DNA from: Gavia stellata
Lineage: Eukaryota; Chordata; Aves; Gaviiformes; Gaviidae
Direction: 5' to 3'
Length of the DNA: 64,000 nucleotides
Assembly (NCBI RefSeq): GCF_030936135.1
Contig: NC_082596.1
Span: 16,220,155 to 16,284,154, forward strand
Shown: positions 23,231 through 36,720 of the stretch, in pieces
Layout of the letters: the number at the start of each line of letters is the position of its first letter
How positions within the stretch are numbered: the first letter of the stretch is position 1
Notes under the pieces: generated by a model
The model's input: only the letters and a program-made list of their open reading frames with translations
Told to the model about the DNA's origin: nothing
Databases searched by the model: none
Position numbers and translations under genes: made by a program

Positions 23231-26200
23231 AAAGTAGTTTTAATTGTCTTTAAGTGGATTTCGCTGTTTAAAACTAGCCAAGGATTGCACACTTTGAAAC
23301 TGTCCCCTGCAACTGTAAGATCCAGAAGTCTCAGTAGTTGTAGTGCCATATATTAAACTGGTGCTATAGTTGACCTTGTTTCCTGAAGGAGAGAGAAGAG
23401 ATTAACTTATATGGAAGCTTTCCAGCCACTAGAAGTACAATAGAACTATACAAAATATCATAAAATCTGTCTCAGTGACGGGGCAATCTAGTCATTAGTG
23501 TTGAGGTGAAAATATTTTGGAGAATCATTAGGAATGATTAATAGATTTACAGGCTCTGTGAATTACAGAATATAACTCTGTGGGGACCCCTATTTTCAGT
23601 CTTTCTTTTTCTGAGGAGACTACAGGGACTACTGAGGCCACACCAGCCTCGAGGCTGAAGTATCAAAGCAGGCTGCTGTTACTAGATGATCAACTTACCT
23701 GGCATGGTCTGGGAGGAGAACTTGCACCTAGATGATTAGTTTAGGAAGTCAGCACAGATCTTTTGTAGTTTTCCAGTCATTAAATAATCATAGCAAAGCA
23801 GGCCAACTCCCAGTTGCCAAGCTACTTGTGGCTTACCAAACAATTTATGTTGCTCAGAAGGGCTGCTGATGAGACAGGCTCTACTTGCAGCTTGGCACCA
23901 ACTATTTATGCCCTGGTTCCAAGGTGAGGTGTGACAATGATGTATTGTGCTGTGCTGGTACTCTGGTGCTATACCCATACTTCCGTGAAGCCTACAGCCC
24001 CCTTACAAATTCAGGAAGTTTGCCTCAGACACTAAAATATCCATCACTTCAGTGCCAGCACAGTATGCAGCTGCTGTTTGTCACATCCTCATTGTACGCG
24101 GTGGAGCGTTAGCCATGCTAACAGCATTGCATTAGCTGAGTATAGAATAAGTTGCTGACCTACAGTAAACCACTGACTAAGGTTGTCAGGCTGGCTCACA
24201 TCTTAATCTGAAATATAAAAGTGACTTTAGGTATCCAACATTGAGAATGCTAGGGCACTCTCCCTATAACCAACAAGAAATACATCCTTGCAGATGACAC
24301 CTAACTTCCCTGCAACAGGACTAGATAAAGAAATTGTAAAAAGAGCTTTCTAAATAGATTGTTCCCTCTTCCTTGTGTAGAAGAGTACCAAATAATAAAT
24401 GATATGAGAACAAAAAAATGTTTTAAAAAAAAGGTCACCTGCCATTGTATGCCTTAGCATAATTAAGTTCATTTAGTAGGGCAATGACTTACCTGTTCTA
24501 CAGGACCTCTTGCAGGATGATCTCGGTAAAGATGTTAAACAAGCAATACATTTTTGAAAAGTGATCACCCTTCAAATCATGCAAACCAAAAGACTGAATT
24601 TTATCGCTTTGAAAATGAATTTTTAATGCAACACAAAATCAGCAACACAGTAGTCAGCTTTCTATTTTAAAATGGCATGGTAGGAGGATGCTTTCAGGTT
24701 TTTTTTTTCAAAGCTGACATGTTCTTTATGGCTACAGAGACTGCCTAGCCTCGTTAGGAAGCTGGGTTGACAAAAACTTCAAAGAATCTATGCAAGTCTA
24801 TACATTAATACTTCGGATGATTAATAGCGTGTAAATTTCTCACAACTCAGATCCACTTATATCTAATAAGAGGCAAGAACTCTGGTAAAACTTCTAGTCA
24901 GAACAAGACCCAAAATCTCTTTCCAGAAAATGTTTTGCGTATCTCATTTGCACTAGTCTGTCCTAGGGAGATATACAGAAAGATATAATTTCCCTACTCT
25001 TCTCTCTCATGTACATGTTGACAGAACTTCTAACTTGCTTTTGAAATCTACACTCTGAGAAGAGTTAAAGGAAGTATAAGAGGATAATAAAATCTGGCAG
25101 ATGAGATTTGGCACAAAATGCTTAAAAACCAAAAGCATGTATGACTGATAAAAAGACATGGCATCCTTAGATGCATCAGAAATTTAAAGAGAAGAAGATG
25201 CATTGCATGCAACAACTCACAAACCTGCAGTTTTTCCCATGATTCAGAAACCAGTCATCACAGCTGAAAACCATCCCGAGCACCAGAAATCCAGGACAAA
25301 TCCAGGTTGGATTTTAATGACTGGAATTCATTAACAATGGTTGGCCATTTGGTAGAAAATCAGCTGTGGTCCAATTGCAAGTCCTTGTGAGTTTATTCTT
25401 ACATGGAAAAGCCAGCACAATGTTTGACCATGTAGTCAATGGTGTGTGGTGGTGGCTCTTCAGGAGCTAAGAACCACATAGCTACAAGGCTGAAACATTT
25501 TATTACTCGAAATATTACTAGAATATTGCTAAGGCACCTATACTGACGGCACATGGTAACTTCTGATTTTGAAATTTGCATTGTATTTGTTCTGGGAATC
25601 ACCACAGGATTTCATTCTTCAACTTTCTTATGCTGGCACCTTTAACTAGCAGCTAAGTGACAAAAATGTGTACCTGATCATTTTATAAATGAGAAGAAAT
25701 AAACCCAAGGAGAACAAAAGGAACTCAGGATTTTGGGATTTACATTTCATTTATTTTAAAACTGCCAGAATTCTATTTAAGTCTAATTATACACATTAAA
25801 AAATTTAGGATATAACTATTTTTAACAACATAATTTTTGTGGGAGCTAGAAATTTGTACTTCATGGTTATAATTTCTTTCCTATTATTAACCCTTTCTTC
25901 AAACTGACCTGACCTGACTGGGGTTAGGAGCTGCCCCAGGGAGATTTCAGCCTGTAAGGTGGCATTGGAGCTCCCCTTCCTCCCCCTGTCCCCCTTCACC
26001 TGAGTACTGGAGACATTACCCCAGTGCAATTCTCCCCAGAGCCTCACTGAGAAGGGAGGAGGAGAGGGTAGCCCGAGAGCCCCAGACAGACGGACAGACA
26101 GACACTGCAATACCCCCAGCAGGCCTTGAGGACAGGAGGAAGGACTAGGCAGAGCAGTGCGGAGCTCGGCAAAAGACCAGGAGTGTGGATACCATACGGG

Positions 26201-27014
26201 TACTGGCATCTAATGATGCTGATGCTGTTGCTTAGTAGATAAATTCAGAATCACTCCTCCCTGTACATTGCTTTGTTGCCCATCCCAACTGAAACGCTTG
26301 TGTCAGTTTAGTTATGCTAACAGAGGCCTCTAGCGGGAGGACAGCAAATGCCAGACAAACACTTTCTGCATGGATAGTTCAAACGGCTTTACACAAAACT
26401 CTCCTTCAGAGTTGTGACAGCTCAGTGGACCCAGCTGGCTCGTGGTGTGGCTTTTTCTTCCCCCCATCCCTAGCTGGTACAGGATACCATACGCAGAAAC
26501 AGTATGTACTAGCCAAGCTTGGGATCCAGAGGTTCATGAAGCTGAGGTTCACCAGAGAGATGGCTGCACTGGTGTCACAGAGCTGGAACCAAGCTCATTT
26601 ATTGCCGAGAAGAGACAGGGTAGAGCTAGAAGAGTGCAATGTGCACACCACGGGTGCACGCACAGGATATTATGACAAGAGATGGGTGAGGTTTGCCGAG
26701 CCTTCAGCAGCAGCGCGAGTCAGCATGTAAGGTATACTGTGTGGATGGAGACAATCTCACTGTGATGCTGTACAGCCACCCGCTGACCAAAGAAGTTTTA
26801 AAAACAACCTTATCCTACTGCAAGGATTTAAAGCATAAGCTCTGACATTAATCTCTAACATTATCATAATCTTCACTATTAAATAGTTGCCATTTTATTT
26901 CAACTCTATAGAAATTCCCTGGAACTTCTTTCATCAAGAATGGCTAAAACATTCCCGAGACCCCTGGCACCAGTCTGGCATATGTAATGTATACTGGACT
27001 GCTCCTTTACTCCA
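23231..27014. other. Intergenic, no gene seen
   Basis: Mixed unique sequence. Frames at 25,805-26,209 (minus) and 26,314-26,730 (plus) reach about 135 codons but contain no recognised domain. Confidence 0.5.
26082..26104 (+). repeat. Short CAGA microsatellite
   Basis: Five to six CAGA/CGGA units in a row ('cagacagacggacagacaga'). Confidence 0.85.
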
Positions 27015-27049
27015 CTGTATCAGTTTTATTCCAGTGTAAAACTGATATA
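27015..27049. repeat. Short inverted repeat, ancient repeat relic
   Basis: 'tatcagtttta' (27,018-27,028) and 'taaaactgata' (27,037-27,047) are perfect reverse complements around an 8-base loop. The surrounding words (tttactccactg, ttccagtgtaaaactga) resemble a second group of old palindromic sauropsid repeats. Family not named. Confidence 0.5.
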
Positions 27050-29076
27050 ATAGAAAACCAAGCCTCCAGCCTCTGTGTTTGAATTACCAGACCTTAGCTT
27101 TAGTACAGAAGAAAATAGATCAGTGTATCTGTTACATATTTCTTGCCTTTCTTATCTACAGAGACAAAATAATTTTGGATAGATGCCCTAGGGAGCCAAA
27201 AAGACCATGCTTTTCAGCTTTTGCGATATTTGTTACATCTTGGATCAGAAGATTACACAGTAATCTCAACAATAAAATAAATTCCAAACAATAATAATCC
27301 TCCAACGTTTTAGCTGTGTGAAGAAAAGCCTCTCCAGTGAAGACGTTGAAAAGAAATAGGAGGTGATGGAGAGGTTAGTTTGGATGTAATTTTATTCTTA
27401 AGGTGATTTGACTCGTGACTGGGAGCAGCACTACTGAAGAAAACGCATTGAACCTCTCTGACAGGACTTGAACTCAATCACTAGCGAAGGTCCTGTCAAC
27501 AAGCCTACAGCAGTGGTCCACGATTCCCAGGAAGCACGGCCAGTGAGCAGGTGATGTGAGCATTGCATACACGCAGTTTTCAGCAGCACGGCCCAGAAGG
27601 ATACTAATGTTGCTCTGCCCTCTTCTTTCCCATCACCACTTCTCTTTGCCCAAAACAGGCCTTTAAAATTGCCTTCATGCCTCCCTCCAGCCCCAAACTT
27701 CACAGTTTTCTCCTGGTTTCTAAGAGGATATGCAAGTATAGCCTCAGATGTGAACTTGTTTCCCAAATCTAAGTTCTATGAAAAACAGGCAGATGCTTAG
27801 TGAAAACATTATTTCTCTTCATTCTTGTTCACGCTGCAAAGTGATAGCCTAATATGTACACACACGAAACTGTAAGGGCCTCTTTCTCTCCCTCTGAACA
27901 AACATAGGCGGATACTTGAATGGTTGTGGTTAAACTGATGAGTGAGCTGGAAGTACAAACTGCTGGCATGAAGAGGGTTTCGGAGCTGGGTATGCGTTTC
28001 TCACGGATGTTACATTTTCCATAGCAGGCATAAAATTTAGTCTTTGAAAAGACACTTCCTTTTTGAAATTGTTATTGGCTTTGAGAAAAAAGAACACATT
28101 TCAAGCTTTCTTTGTACACTGTAAGGAAACACAAACAGGTTACAAACAACATTTAAAAAATTCTCTGCCCGTCACCTTTAAAAACTTGCAATTTTCTGTA
28201 AAAGGACTCTGCTGCATTTCCTTCCATTAAATCCCTTCTGTCTCATGTCTTCTCAGTGCTCTGTTTCTGCTATATGTGAAAAGGTATCTTAGCAATATAA
28301 TACCAATTTGGGGGCAAAATTCTTCTGCGATGTGACATACTACCACAGTACTACTGGTTTAGGAATCATCTGAGCTGGAGTCAGATATTAGTTTATTTTC
28401 AATAATGATCTTAAAAGGTGTGTTACACTGTTCTAGGAAGACAAGAGGAAAAAAAAACTTAAGACACAAAAAAAAGACACAGGAAACAAACTGTAGGGAT
28501 ACACTTTTTCGCAAAGGTATACTTAAAAAATACATTAGAGGACCCAAAATATGGAAGTTCTCTTCTGTACTTACACGTCTTTTCTGGTAGATGTTCAAAT
28601 CAAGATGTAGCTGAAGAAAATAAAGCTGCTATAAGAAAAGTCCCTCTCTACATTGGACTATCTTCTTCAGATACAACATTTTGACTGCCTGTCATTCAGA
28701 TCTCTTCCTAAAATGTAAGTCTTCACCCACTGCTATCAGTGGCAATGTCTTCCTAAATGTTCCAAAGGGACCCTTATGTGGCCATCCAAGGTGCATTTAT
28801 CTTCCATTTGTTATCTAGAAGTTGGCCATCTAGCTCAAACCAGTTGCCCAGGGAACCTCTCCAGCCAGTGGAGGGAGACAAGTATCTTCACCAGGCAAAG
28901 ATACACATCTCAAGATGTGTTTTTGGCACCAACAAGAGGAACTGCCCTCTGGATGTACCTGTGTCAGCCTACTAAATGTGAAGACGGCTAGCTTAGACAA
29001 TCGCAACCTTTACATGACTGAAGATCAGTGAGATAAAGCTCACCACAAACATACTGTTGCACTGGGGCTGCTGGAA
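27050..29076. other. Intergenic, no gene seen
   Basis: Unique sequence up to the 3' end of the long CR1 copy. No convincing frame. Confidence 0.5.
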
Positions 29077-29157
29077 GAATCATAGAATCGTTTAGATTGG
29101 AAAAGACCTTTTAGATCATCAAGTCCAACCGTTAACCTAACCCTGCTAAGTCCAGCA

Positions 29158-32079
29158 CTAAACCATGTCCCTAAGTGCCTCATCCACATGTCTTTTAAAT
29201 ACCTCCAGGGATGGTGACTCCACCACCTGCCTGAGCAGCCTGTTCCAATGCTTGATAATCCTTTCAGTGAAGTTTTTCCTAATATCCAATCTAAACCTCC
29301 CCTGGTGCAACCTGAGGCCATTTCCTCTTGTCCTATCACTTGTCACTTGGGAGAAGAGACCAACACCCACCTCTCTACAACCTCCTTTCAGGTAGTTGTA
29401 GAGAGCGATAAGGTCTCCCCTCAGCCTCCTCTTCTCCAGACTGAACAACCCCAGCTCTCTCAACCGCTCCTCCTAAGACGTGTGCTCCAGACCCCTCACC
29501 AGCTTCATTGCGCTTCTCTGGACACGCTCCAGCACCTCAATGTCCTTCTTGTAGTGAGGGGCCCAAAACTGAACACAGGATTCGCGGTGCGGCCTCACCA
29601 GTGCCGAGTACAGGGGCATGATCACCTCCCTACTCCTGCTGGCCACACTGTTTCTGATACAGGCCAGGATGCCATTGGCCTTCTTGGCCACCTGGGCACA
29701 CTGCTGGCTCATCTTCAGCCGGCTGTCAATCAACACCCCCAGGTCCTTTTCTGCGGGGGAGCTTTCCAGCCACTCGTCCCCAAGCCTGTAGCACTGCATG
29801 GGGTTGTTGTGACCCAAGTGCAGGACCCGGCACTTGGCCTTGTTGAACCTCATACAATTGGCCTGTCCAGATCCCTCTGCAGAGCCTTCCTGCCCTCGAG
29901 CAGATCAACGCTCCCGCCCAACTTGGTGTCATCTGCAAACTTACTGAGGGAGCACTCAATCCCCTCATCCAGATCATTGATAAAGATATTGAACAAGACT
30001 GGCCCTAGTACTAAGCCCTGGGGGACTCCGCTTGTGACCGGCTGCCAACTGGATTTCACTCCATTCACCACAACTCTCTGGGCTTGGCCGTCCAGCCAGT
30101 TTTTTACCTAGCGAAGTGTACGCCCATCCAAGCCATGAGCAGCCATTTTCTCCAGGAGAATGCTGTGTGAAATGATGTCAAAGGCTTTACTAATGTCTAG
30201 GTAAACTATATCCACAGCCTTTCCCTCGTCTACTAAGCAAGTCACTTTGTCATAGAAGAAGATCAAGTTAGTCAGGCAGGACCTGCCTTTCATAAACCCA
30301 TGCTGACTGGGCCTGATCGCCTGGTTGTCCTGCACATGTTGCGTGGTGGTACTCAAAATTATCTGCTCCATAATGTTCCCCAGCATTGAGGTCAGGCTGA
30401 CAGGCCTGTACCTCCCCAGATCCTCCTTCCGGCCCTTCTTGAAGATGGGCATCACATTTGCTAACCTCCAGTCCACTGGGACCTCCCCATTTAGCCAGGA
30501 CTGCTGGTAGATGATGGGAAGTGGCTTGGTGAGCACTTCCGCCAGCTTCCTCAGTACCCTTGGGTGGATCCCATCCAGTCCCACAGACTTGTGTGTGTCT
30601 AAGTGGTGTAGCAAGTCGCTAACCATTTCCCCTTGGATTGTGGGGGCTTCGTTCTGCTCCCTGTCTTACAGGTCAGGGGGTTGGGTACCTGGAAAACAAC
30701 TCGTCTTACTATTAAAGACTGAGGCAAAGGCGGCACTAAGTACCTCCGCCTTTTCCTCACCCTTTGTCACTATCTTTCCCCCCTAATTCCAGTAAAGGAT
30801 GAAGATTCTCCTTAGCCCTCCTTTTGTTGCTCATGTATTTATAGAAACATTTTTTGTTTTCTTTTATGGCAGTTGCCAGGTTAAGTTGGGCTTTGGCTCT
30901 TTGAATTTTCTCCCTGCAAAAGCTCACAACATCCTTGTAGTCCTTCTGAGTAGCCTGCCTCTTCTTCCAAAGGTCATAAACTTTCTTTTTTCCACTGAGT
31001 TCCAGCCAAACCTCTCTGTTCAGCCAGGATGGTCTTCTTCCCCGCCGGCTCATCTTCCAGCACATGGGGACGGCCTGCTCCTGCACCTTTAAGATCTCCT
31101 TCTTGAAGCGTGTCCAGCCTTCCTGGACTCCTTTGCCCTTCAGGACTGCCTCCCATGGGAGTCTGTCCACCAGGCTCCTAAACAGGACAAAGTCAGCCCT
31201 CCAGAAATCCAAGGTGGCAGTTCTGCTGACCCCCTCCTTCCTTCTCTGACAATCGAAAACTCTATCATTTCATGATCACTGTGCCCAAGATGGCCTCCCA
31301 ACATCGCAATCCCCACAAGGCCTTCTCTGTTCACAAATAACAGGTCTAGCGGGCGCCTTCCCTCGTTGGCTCACTCACCAGCTGTGTCAGGAAGTTATCT
31401 TCCACATGCTCCAGGAACCTCCTAGACTGTTTCCTCTCTGCCGTATTCTACCCCAGCAGACATCTGGTAAGTTGAAGTCCCCCATGAGAACAAGGGCTAG
31501 CGATCGTGAGCCTTCTCCCAGCTGCTTATAGAATATTTCATCTGCCTCTTCATCCTGGTGGGTGGTCGATAACAGACTCCCACCATGATATCTGCCTTGT
31601 TGGCCTTCCCCCTGATTCTCACCCTCAGACACTCAACCCTATCGTCACCATTGTTAACCTCTAGGCAGTCAAAACACTCCTTAACATGCAGGGCTAGCCC
31701 ACCGCCTCTACTTCCTTGCCTGTTCCTTCTGAAGAGTTTGTAGCCATCCCAGTGCAGCACTCCAGTTGTGTGAGTCATCCCACCATGTTTCTGTGATGGC
31801 CACTATATCATAGTTTTCCTGCTGGACAATGGCTTCCAGCTCCTCCTGTTTATTGCCCATGCTGCGTGCATTGGTGTAGATGCACTTTAGTTGGGCTATG
31901 GATCCTGTCACCTTTTTGGGAGGAGAAGCCCTAATTCCTATGCGACTGATCTCAGGTGCTGCCCTGGTTTCTAGCACATCAACAACCCTTACATCTTTGC
32001 TGCTGCGTGGGTCCCCATCCCCTACCTCCACTGAGGCAGCAGTCCAAAGGTCCTTGCCAGCACACCGCCCCTCAAACAC
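29158..32079 (-). pseudogene. CR1 ORF2 (endonuclease-reverse transcriptase) remnant
   Basis: Minus-strand pieces in 5' to 3' order are as follows. The apurinic-type endonuclease start lies at about 31,708-32,079 (YTNARSM, ITETWWD). Its middle is at 31,497-31,778 (VGVCYRPP), and LMGDFNLPDVCW lies near 31,5xx in another frame. A linker is at 30,757-31,212. Reverse transcriptase is at 30,108-30,626 (GLDGIHPRVL, YRPVSLTS, YLDISKAFD) and 29,850-30,071 (SGVPQG...LFNIFINDL and the catalytic FADDTKLGG). The C-terminal region is at 29,473-29,853 and 29,158-29,463. The reading frame changes at least four times, and stop codons intervene. The element's enzyme would nick DNA and prime cDNA synthesis on target DNA. 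This copy cannot encode it. Confidence 0.93.
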
Positions 32080-32140
32080 TGTGTGCCACCCCCAGGCTTA
32101 TCTTCAGTGAGCCTTGTTTTATCCCTTTCCCCCTTCAATC

Positions 32141-32377
32141 CTACTTTAAAGCTCTTTCAATAAGCCCTGCTAACTTCTGCGCCAGGTTCCTTCTCCCCCT
32201 CAGAGACAAGCATCCCCCACCTGTTGCCAGCAGGCCTGGTGCCATATAGAGAGATCCATGATCAAAGAATCCAGAATTCTGCCAGTGACACCAGACCCGG
32301 AGCCAGGTATTGATCAGCTGGCAATTCCTGTTTCTTCCCTCATCGTTCCCTGCCAATGGAAGGACGGAGGAGAACAC
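32141..32377 (-). pseudogene. CR1 ORF1 C-terminal remnant
   Basis: A 78-codon minus-strand frame with LINTWLR, GFFDHG and APGLLAT followed by LAQKLAGLIERAL. This is the C-terminal end of CR1 ORF1, which in this clade carries an esterase-like (SGNH hydrolase) domain. The final catalytic block normally contains an Asp and a His, as in DG.HLS. Here the corresponding stretch reads GGGCLSL, so both are lost. The piece begins at the 5' truncation point. Confidence 0.75.
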
Positions 32378-32385
32378 CTCCTGAT

Positions 32386-35300
32386 TTTGAATCAGAACTC
32401 AGGTGGGTTTCAGTGACATCAATTTTATCCCAAAAGGAATATTATGACACTACAGGCAAATAGTACTGGTTTGTTCCTATATAAGAAAAACTTCCTTTTT
32501 ATAAAAATAACGTGCTGACTAGGTGAACTTCTCTGCTGTGATGAAAGATTGTATAAGGTTTATGCAAAACCTTATCCTGAGGATACATAAAGACCTCAGA
32601 ATAGGATGTGAGGGGGTGTGTATACATATATGGCTTTCATCCTCAAAACACTATACTGATAAAGGCAGTTGTTGTTGTGCCCCAGCTAGCCTGTTAAATG
32701 TTCACACTGAAAGATATAATTACTAACCAACAAAGCAGCTCTTGATGTTGAGACTGTTATATATCGGAGTTAGAGATAAGCAGGATTTGTTAGAGTGAAA
32801 CTAGAACATAGGCAGGTAAGTAGGTGGGTGGTTATATACTAGTATTGTTTCCTCATTTCAACCAAAGGCAATTCATCTCTTTCTTGGAATAGAGTGAGCC
32901 ACAAGATAGGAAAAATAGTTATTTATTCCACGTTAAACAATTTAGATGGGTTTAGCAGCTTTAGTTTTCCAATGGCTTGATGCAGGAATTTGGAGCCTGG
33001 CATAATACAAGCATGGTCCTACCGATCTGTGTTTAGCTTTCTCTGTGAAACGCTGCCTACAGCAGAGCAAGCTGTTAGCCTGAATTTGAAAGGAAATGAG
33101 GCTTATTCAGTTAAGGTCTCTGTCAATCCTCCCCTAAAAACTTTTGAACCAGATGGCCAGTTTAAAAAAAAAATGACAAGGGGACTGAAGTCTCTGCAGT
33201 CTGAAGTTCCTAAAAGCTTTCAGAAAAGAAGCAAATACAAAAAGAAGGAAGAATTAAATATTGCATATCTGTTGAAGAAGACAAGTGAGCTCAAGTTACC
33301 TGTTGTGTTGGGCCTGCCAGGCAGCCCCTCGGCAGCACTACATCCAGGGAATTAGCATCCCGGCAGCCAAGGATCAGCCACAGTACATGCTTTCTCTTGC
33401 CTTGCCCATGGGAGGAAACTGAGGACAAAGTGGGGAAAAAAAGGCTTAAGGGAAATGAGGGGGAAATATTTTTTTAAAAAAGCAAAGTGCTAGGGGCCGT
33501 GAGAGAGGCTAGTGCTCTCCCACGTGAGGGAATATGTAGTAACAGAGACACAAATTGATAGGAAATAAGATTTAAGTAGTTCTGCGGCTCATGTGGCTTC
33601 CTTCTTATTAAACATAATCATCATGGTATCATACATAAGCGTTTTCACTGAATTGAGCTTTTGCAAAAAGATCACAAGAAACTGTGATATGTATATACAT
33701 ATATACACATGTATTTAGATCTGATTAACCCCGCTTTATCTGAACGTCAGGTACGCAGAGACATTTCTGGTGGCAACAAGAAGGGCACTTTAGGCAAAGG
33801 GAAGAGCAACAGTAAAAAGTGAAAATTCTCTTTTTCCTTCCTAACTGTAAGATTAAATTTGGCCTTGCAGTATTTAGATTTGAAATTACTACTTGCAGCT
33901 TTTTTGATATAACTATTACAGTGAGCATGAAAACTCTTCCAGAAAATTAAAACTGATTCTAAAATATGTACAGTACCACCAGAGTCAAGAATTCCTTTAT
34001 CTTTTGCAACACCTCAGTAGAAGGTGAGCTTGAAAAATGTTCTGCAATGTAACAGATGAGTTTGCAGACCTACAAAGAAGGGAGACCAGCCTGACCTGAG
34101 TCTGACCATGAATGCCATGGGTCAGTCTTGCATTAGATGCTTCATGTTTTCTTTTATTAATTTTATAAATATTGCCTTCTAATTGCATTGGAGGTTCCAT
34201 TGTAAGCTTTTGCTGGTGGCTAAACTTTGCAGCCTATTACAAACCAGGGGCAGGCTATGTTCTCATCTCCTTCTCAATCTTGCCCGTTTATTGACCTTTA
34301 AGGCTAGAAGGCCTAGACTACTAACTTAGACTAGGACAACTTAAGCAAGATACGCTCCACTGGAAACTTCAAATCCCAAAGATGTAAATAAGAGTTTTTC
34401 CATTGATCTTTCTGGAGAGTGGCTGGAGGCATTAAAAACCTTGCTGTTTCCTGGCACCCTGGCTCTCCGGTAGGCTAATGGTGTGTATTTTCCTCTTTTA
34501 TCACTTGTCTTACAGTATGCCTTGCCTAACTCCCACTCAGACCCAGCCCCTCCTGTCTTTTGATCTGTTTGATTGCTTTGCTCCTTTGCTGACTGGATTC
34601 TCACAGCTTACAGGGAGCTGTGATTGAGAAAGCGGCTAGGAACAAATATAATCATCCCCACCACAGTATATGAGTTTAGAAAAGGTTACAACTCAGAAAA
34701 ATTACTAATGCTTTTTGTACTGAAAAGATAACAAAATAGCTTAAACACATTTTAGCTATCTGTATTTGAAATAGAAATGCTCTTCTTGAATAGAGATTAT
34801 CTGGAAAGATTTAGGAAATAAAATCACAGGTTTTAGGAATGTTGAATAGGAAACAATCTGCCAATCATGTTATATTACCCCCTTCAGAAACTAACCAAGC
34901 TTTATATTAAAAACAGTTGGGGAGTTCTTTTGACTCTTGCATTTCCCATCCTAGAGTCATAGTTTTCCAATGTTTGGAAATTTTAATTTCTAGCCTCACT
35001 TTTCCTGTGAAAAGTTTATATATGTTTGTCCTTGAGTCATTACTGCCAGTCATTACTCTGCTTTTGTTTCATCAACTTAAATACAACATAAACAGGCTCC
35101 CTGTTCTCCCAGTTCTCTCAGTACTCCCACCTCCCAGTACTGCAAGTCAAGTCTGTGTTTCTAGGAATGGAAAACTGTAAAGATGATATTTATACCATGA
35201 AAAATTATGTAGTACCAGGGCATGAGGGCACAAGTACAGGATCATCCATACTATCAAAATGCTAGCCTGTTCCCTGGCACAACTTTAGCCCACGCCATCT

Positions 35301-36585
35301 AGCATCCCTCCAGACAATGCAACTGTTTGGGGGACAGAGCAAGTCATGGCCATTCCCAGTAGATGCTTTGAGATGAATCCTGGACTTCTCTTTTAGGCAC
35401 CGCAGTTGGGAAGAGGGAATGCAATTTAAGCTTATGAACCATTTATTTACTAATACAGATAAAGCCACAGAATTTCAGATATTAATGAGACTTCATTTAC
35501 ATGTTGTCAGTACCTCCACTGGAGATACTCTGATACAGCTGATGATTGCATTTTCTGTTTTCATGGACACATTACATGGATGACATCACATCAACTGACC
35601 TTTTGCAGTTGAGGCCCTTAGAAGCTGCTTTTGTTTGTACTGCCATTTAATTACAGCTGAACTAATTTCTGACCACTCATTTCAAATTATTTTTCAATGA
35701 CCACCTTTTCAATAACATCACATCACAAAGCAAGTCTCATATAACATTTCTGATTGGTTCTGTGGCTGTTTGGTGCATGTTCTTGTCAGATACCAGGCTC
35801 AGAAATATCTAGATTTTACCATTTGTTCTCCAATCTATACCAGAATGACAGAATAACACTTAAATGAATTGCATCTATGTTTAAATTGAAACCTCAGGGG
35901 ACATCTCTGGCAAACTTCATTCACTCACTTCAGGAAACTTTCTTTCTTTTTTTAACAATCAATCATCAAAAGGGATAGTAAAACTGATTTTTTTTCTCTT
36001 TGTATCCCCTTTATAGGGGATACCCATTTATAGTCTCTAGCATTTAGCAATCTGTTCCACTCCAAACTGCCTTTAACATTTTTCCTGAAGATGCAATTTC
36101 TAGTTACTTATTTCTGAATATTTTATGCTTTACAAAGATGATTGCTATTCACTATGTCCCTGTTGTTCCTATAACACCTAGTTTCATATTCTGCATTGGT
36201 TGTTGTAATTTCTTTCTTTTGTGTAAACCACTTATAATTACTGTATAGATACTTCAATTGCTTTTTACTGTTTATATCCAATTTCTCAGACAGATGAGAC
36301 AGAGTCCTTTCTATATCTTTTTTTCATTAATATAAATACTTTCTTCTAGCTAGCAATGTTTTCCTACTCTTTAACCTATTCCTTTTTTTGTCTGTGTACT
36401 TTTTAATCAAATTTTGTTTTCTTTGTGCTAAACCAGATGTCTTTTCCACTCCTCATAATTCCTCTCACTTCTTCACTCACATAACAGACTCCCAAGAGGC
36501 CTGGTGCTCAGTACTGTTATCATGAATGTTTTCTAGGAGATAGATATCCTAATTTTTTTTTTTTTTCACAGCAACAATCCTTGGC
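32386..36585. other. Intergenic, no gene seen
   Basis: AT-rich unique sequence. It includes a short alternating TA/CA tract at about 33,688-33,714. A 121-codon plus frame (32,990-33,355) has no motif. Confidence 0.5.
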
Positions 36586-36613
36586 TGCATTATAGTATTA
36601 TGACTATAATGCA
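36586..36613. repeat. 11-bp perfect stem inverted repeat
   Basis: 'tgcattatagt' and 'actataatgca' are perfect reverse complements separated by 6 bases. Short and AT-rich, so it may be chance. Confidence 0.7.
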
Positions 36614-36634
36614 CAGAATTATAAGAAAGGCAAA

Positions 36635-36720
36635 CCGCAGGAGCCGCTGCAGATCATCAAGTCCAACCTTGCTGCTCAAGGCAGGGCTAGCTTCAGGGGT
36701 AGATCATGGGGTCTGGAAGT
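36635..36720 (-). mobile_element. Degenerate CR1 3'-end fragment
   Basis: 'cagatcatcaagtccaacct' at about 36,650 is the antisense CR1 3' UTR phrase. The flanking sequence is only weakly similar. Boundaries uncertain. Confidence 0.6.

Larger units (their letters stand above)
29077..32385 (-). mobile_element. Long CR1 LINE retrotransposon, 3.3 kb
   Basis: A minus-strand CR1 element spanning the 3' terminus ('aatcatagaatcgtttagat' at about 29,078), the 3' UTR, a nearly complete ORF2 (endonuclease and reverse transcriptase) and the end of ORF1. Most CR1 copies in birds are 5'-truncated to a few hundred bases, so this is unusually long, though still truncated within ORF1 near 32,385. Frames are broken in several places, so the copy is dead. 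No clear target-site duplication was seen, as is usual for CR1. Confidence 0.95.

Noticed and set aside
26314..26730. 138-codon plus frame.
   Set aside because: No homology recognised, and a second overlapping plus frame is equally open; local composition effect.
29248..30111. 287-codon plus-strand frame.
   Set aside because: It is antisense to the CR1 ORF2 remnant; the real coding strand here is minus.
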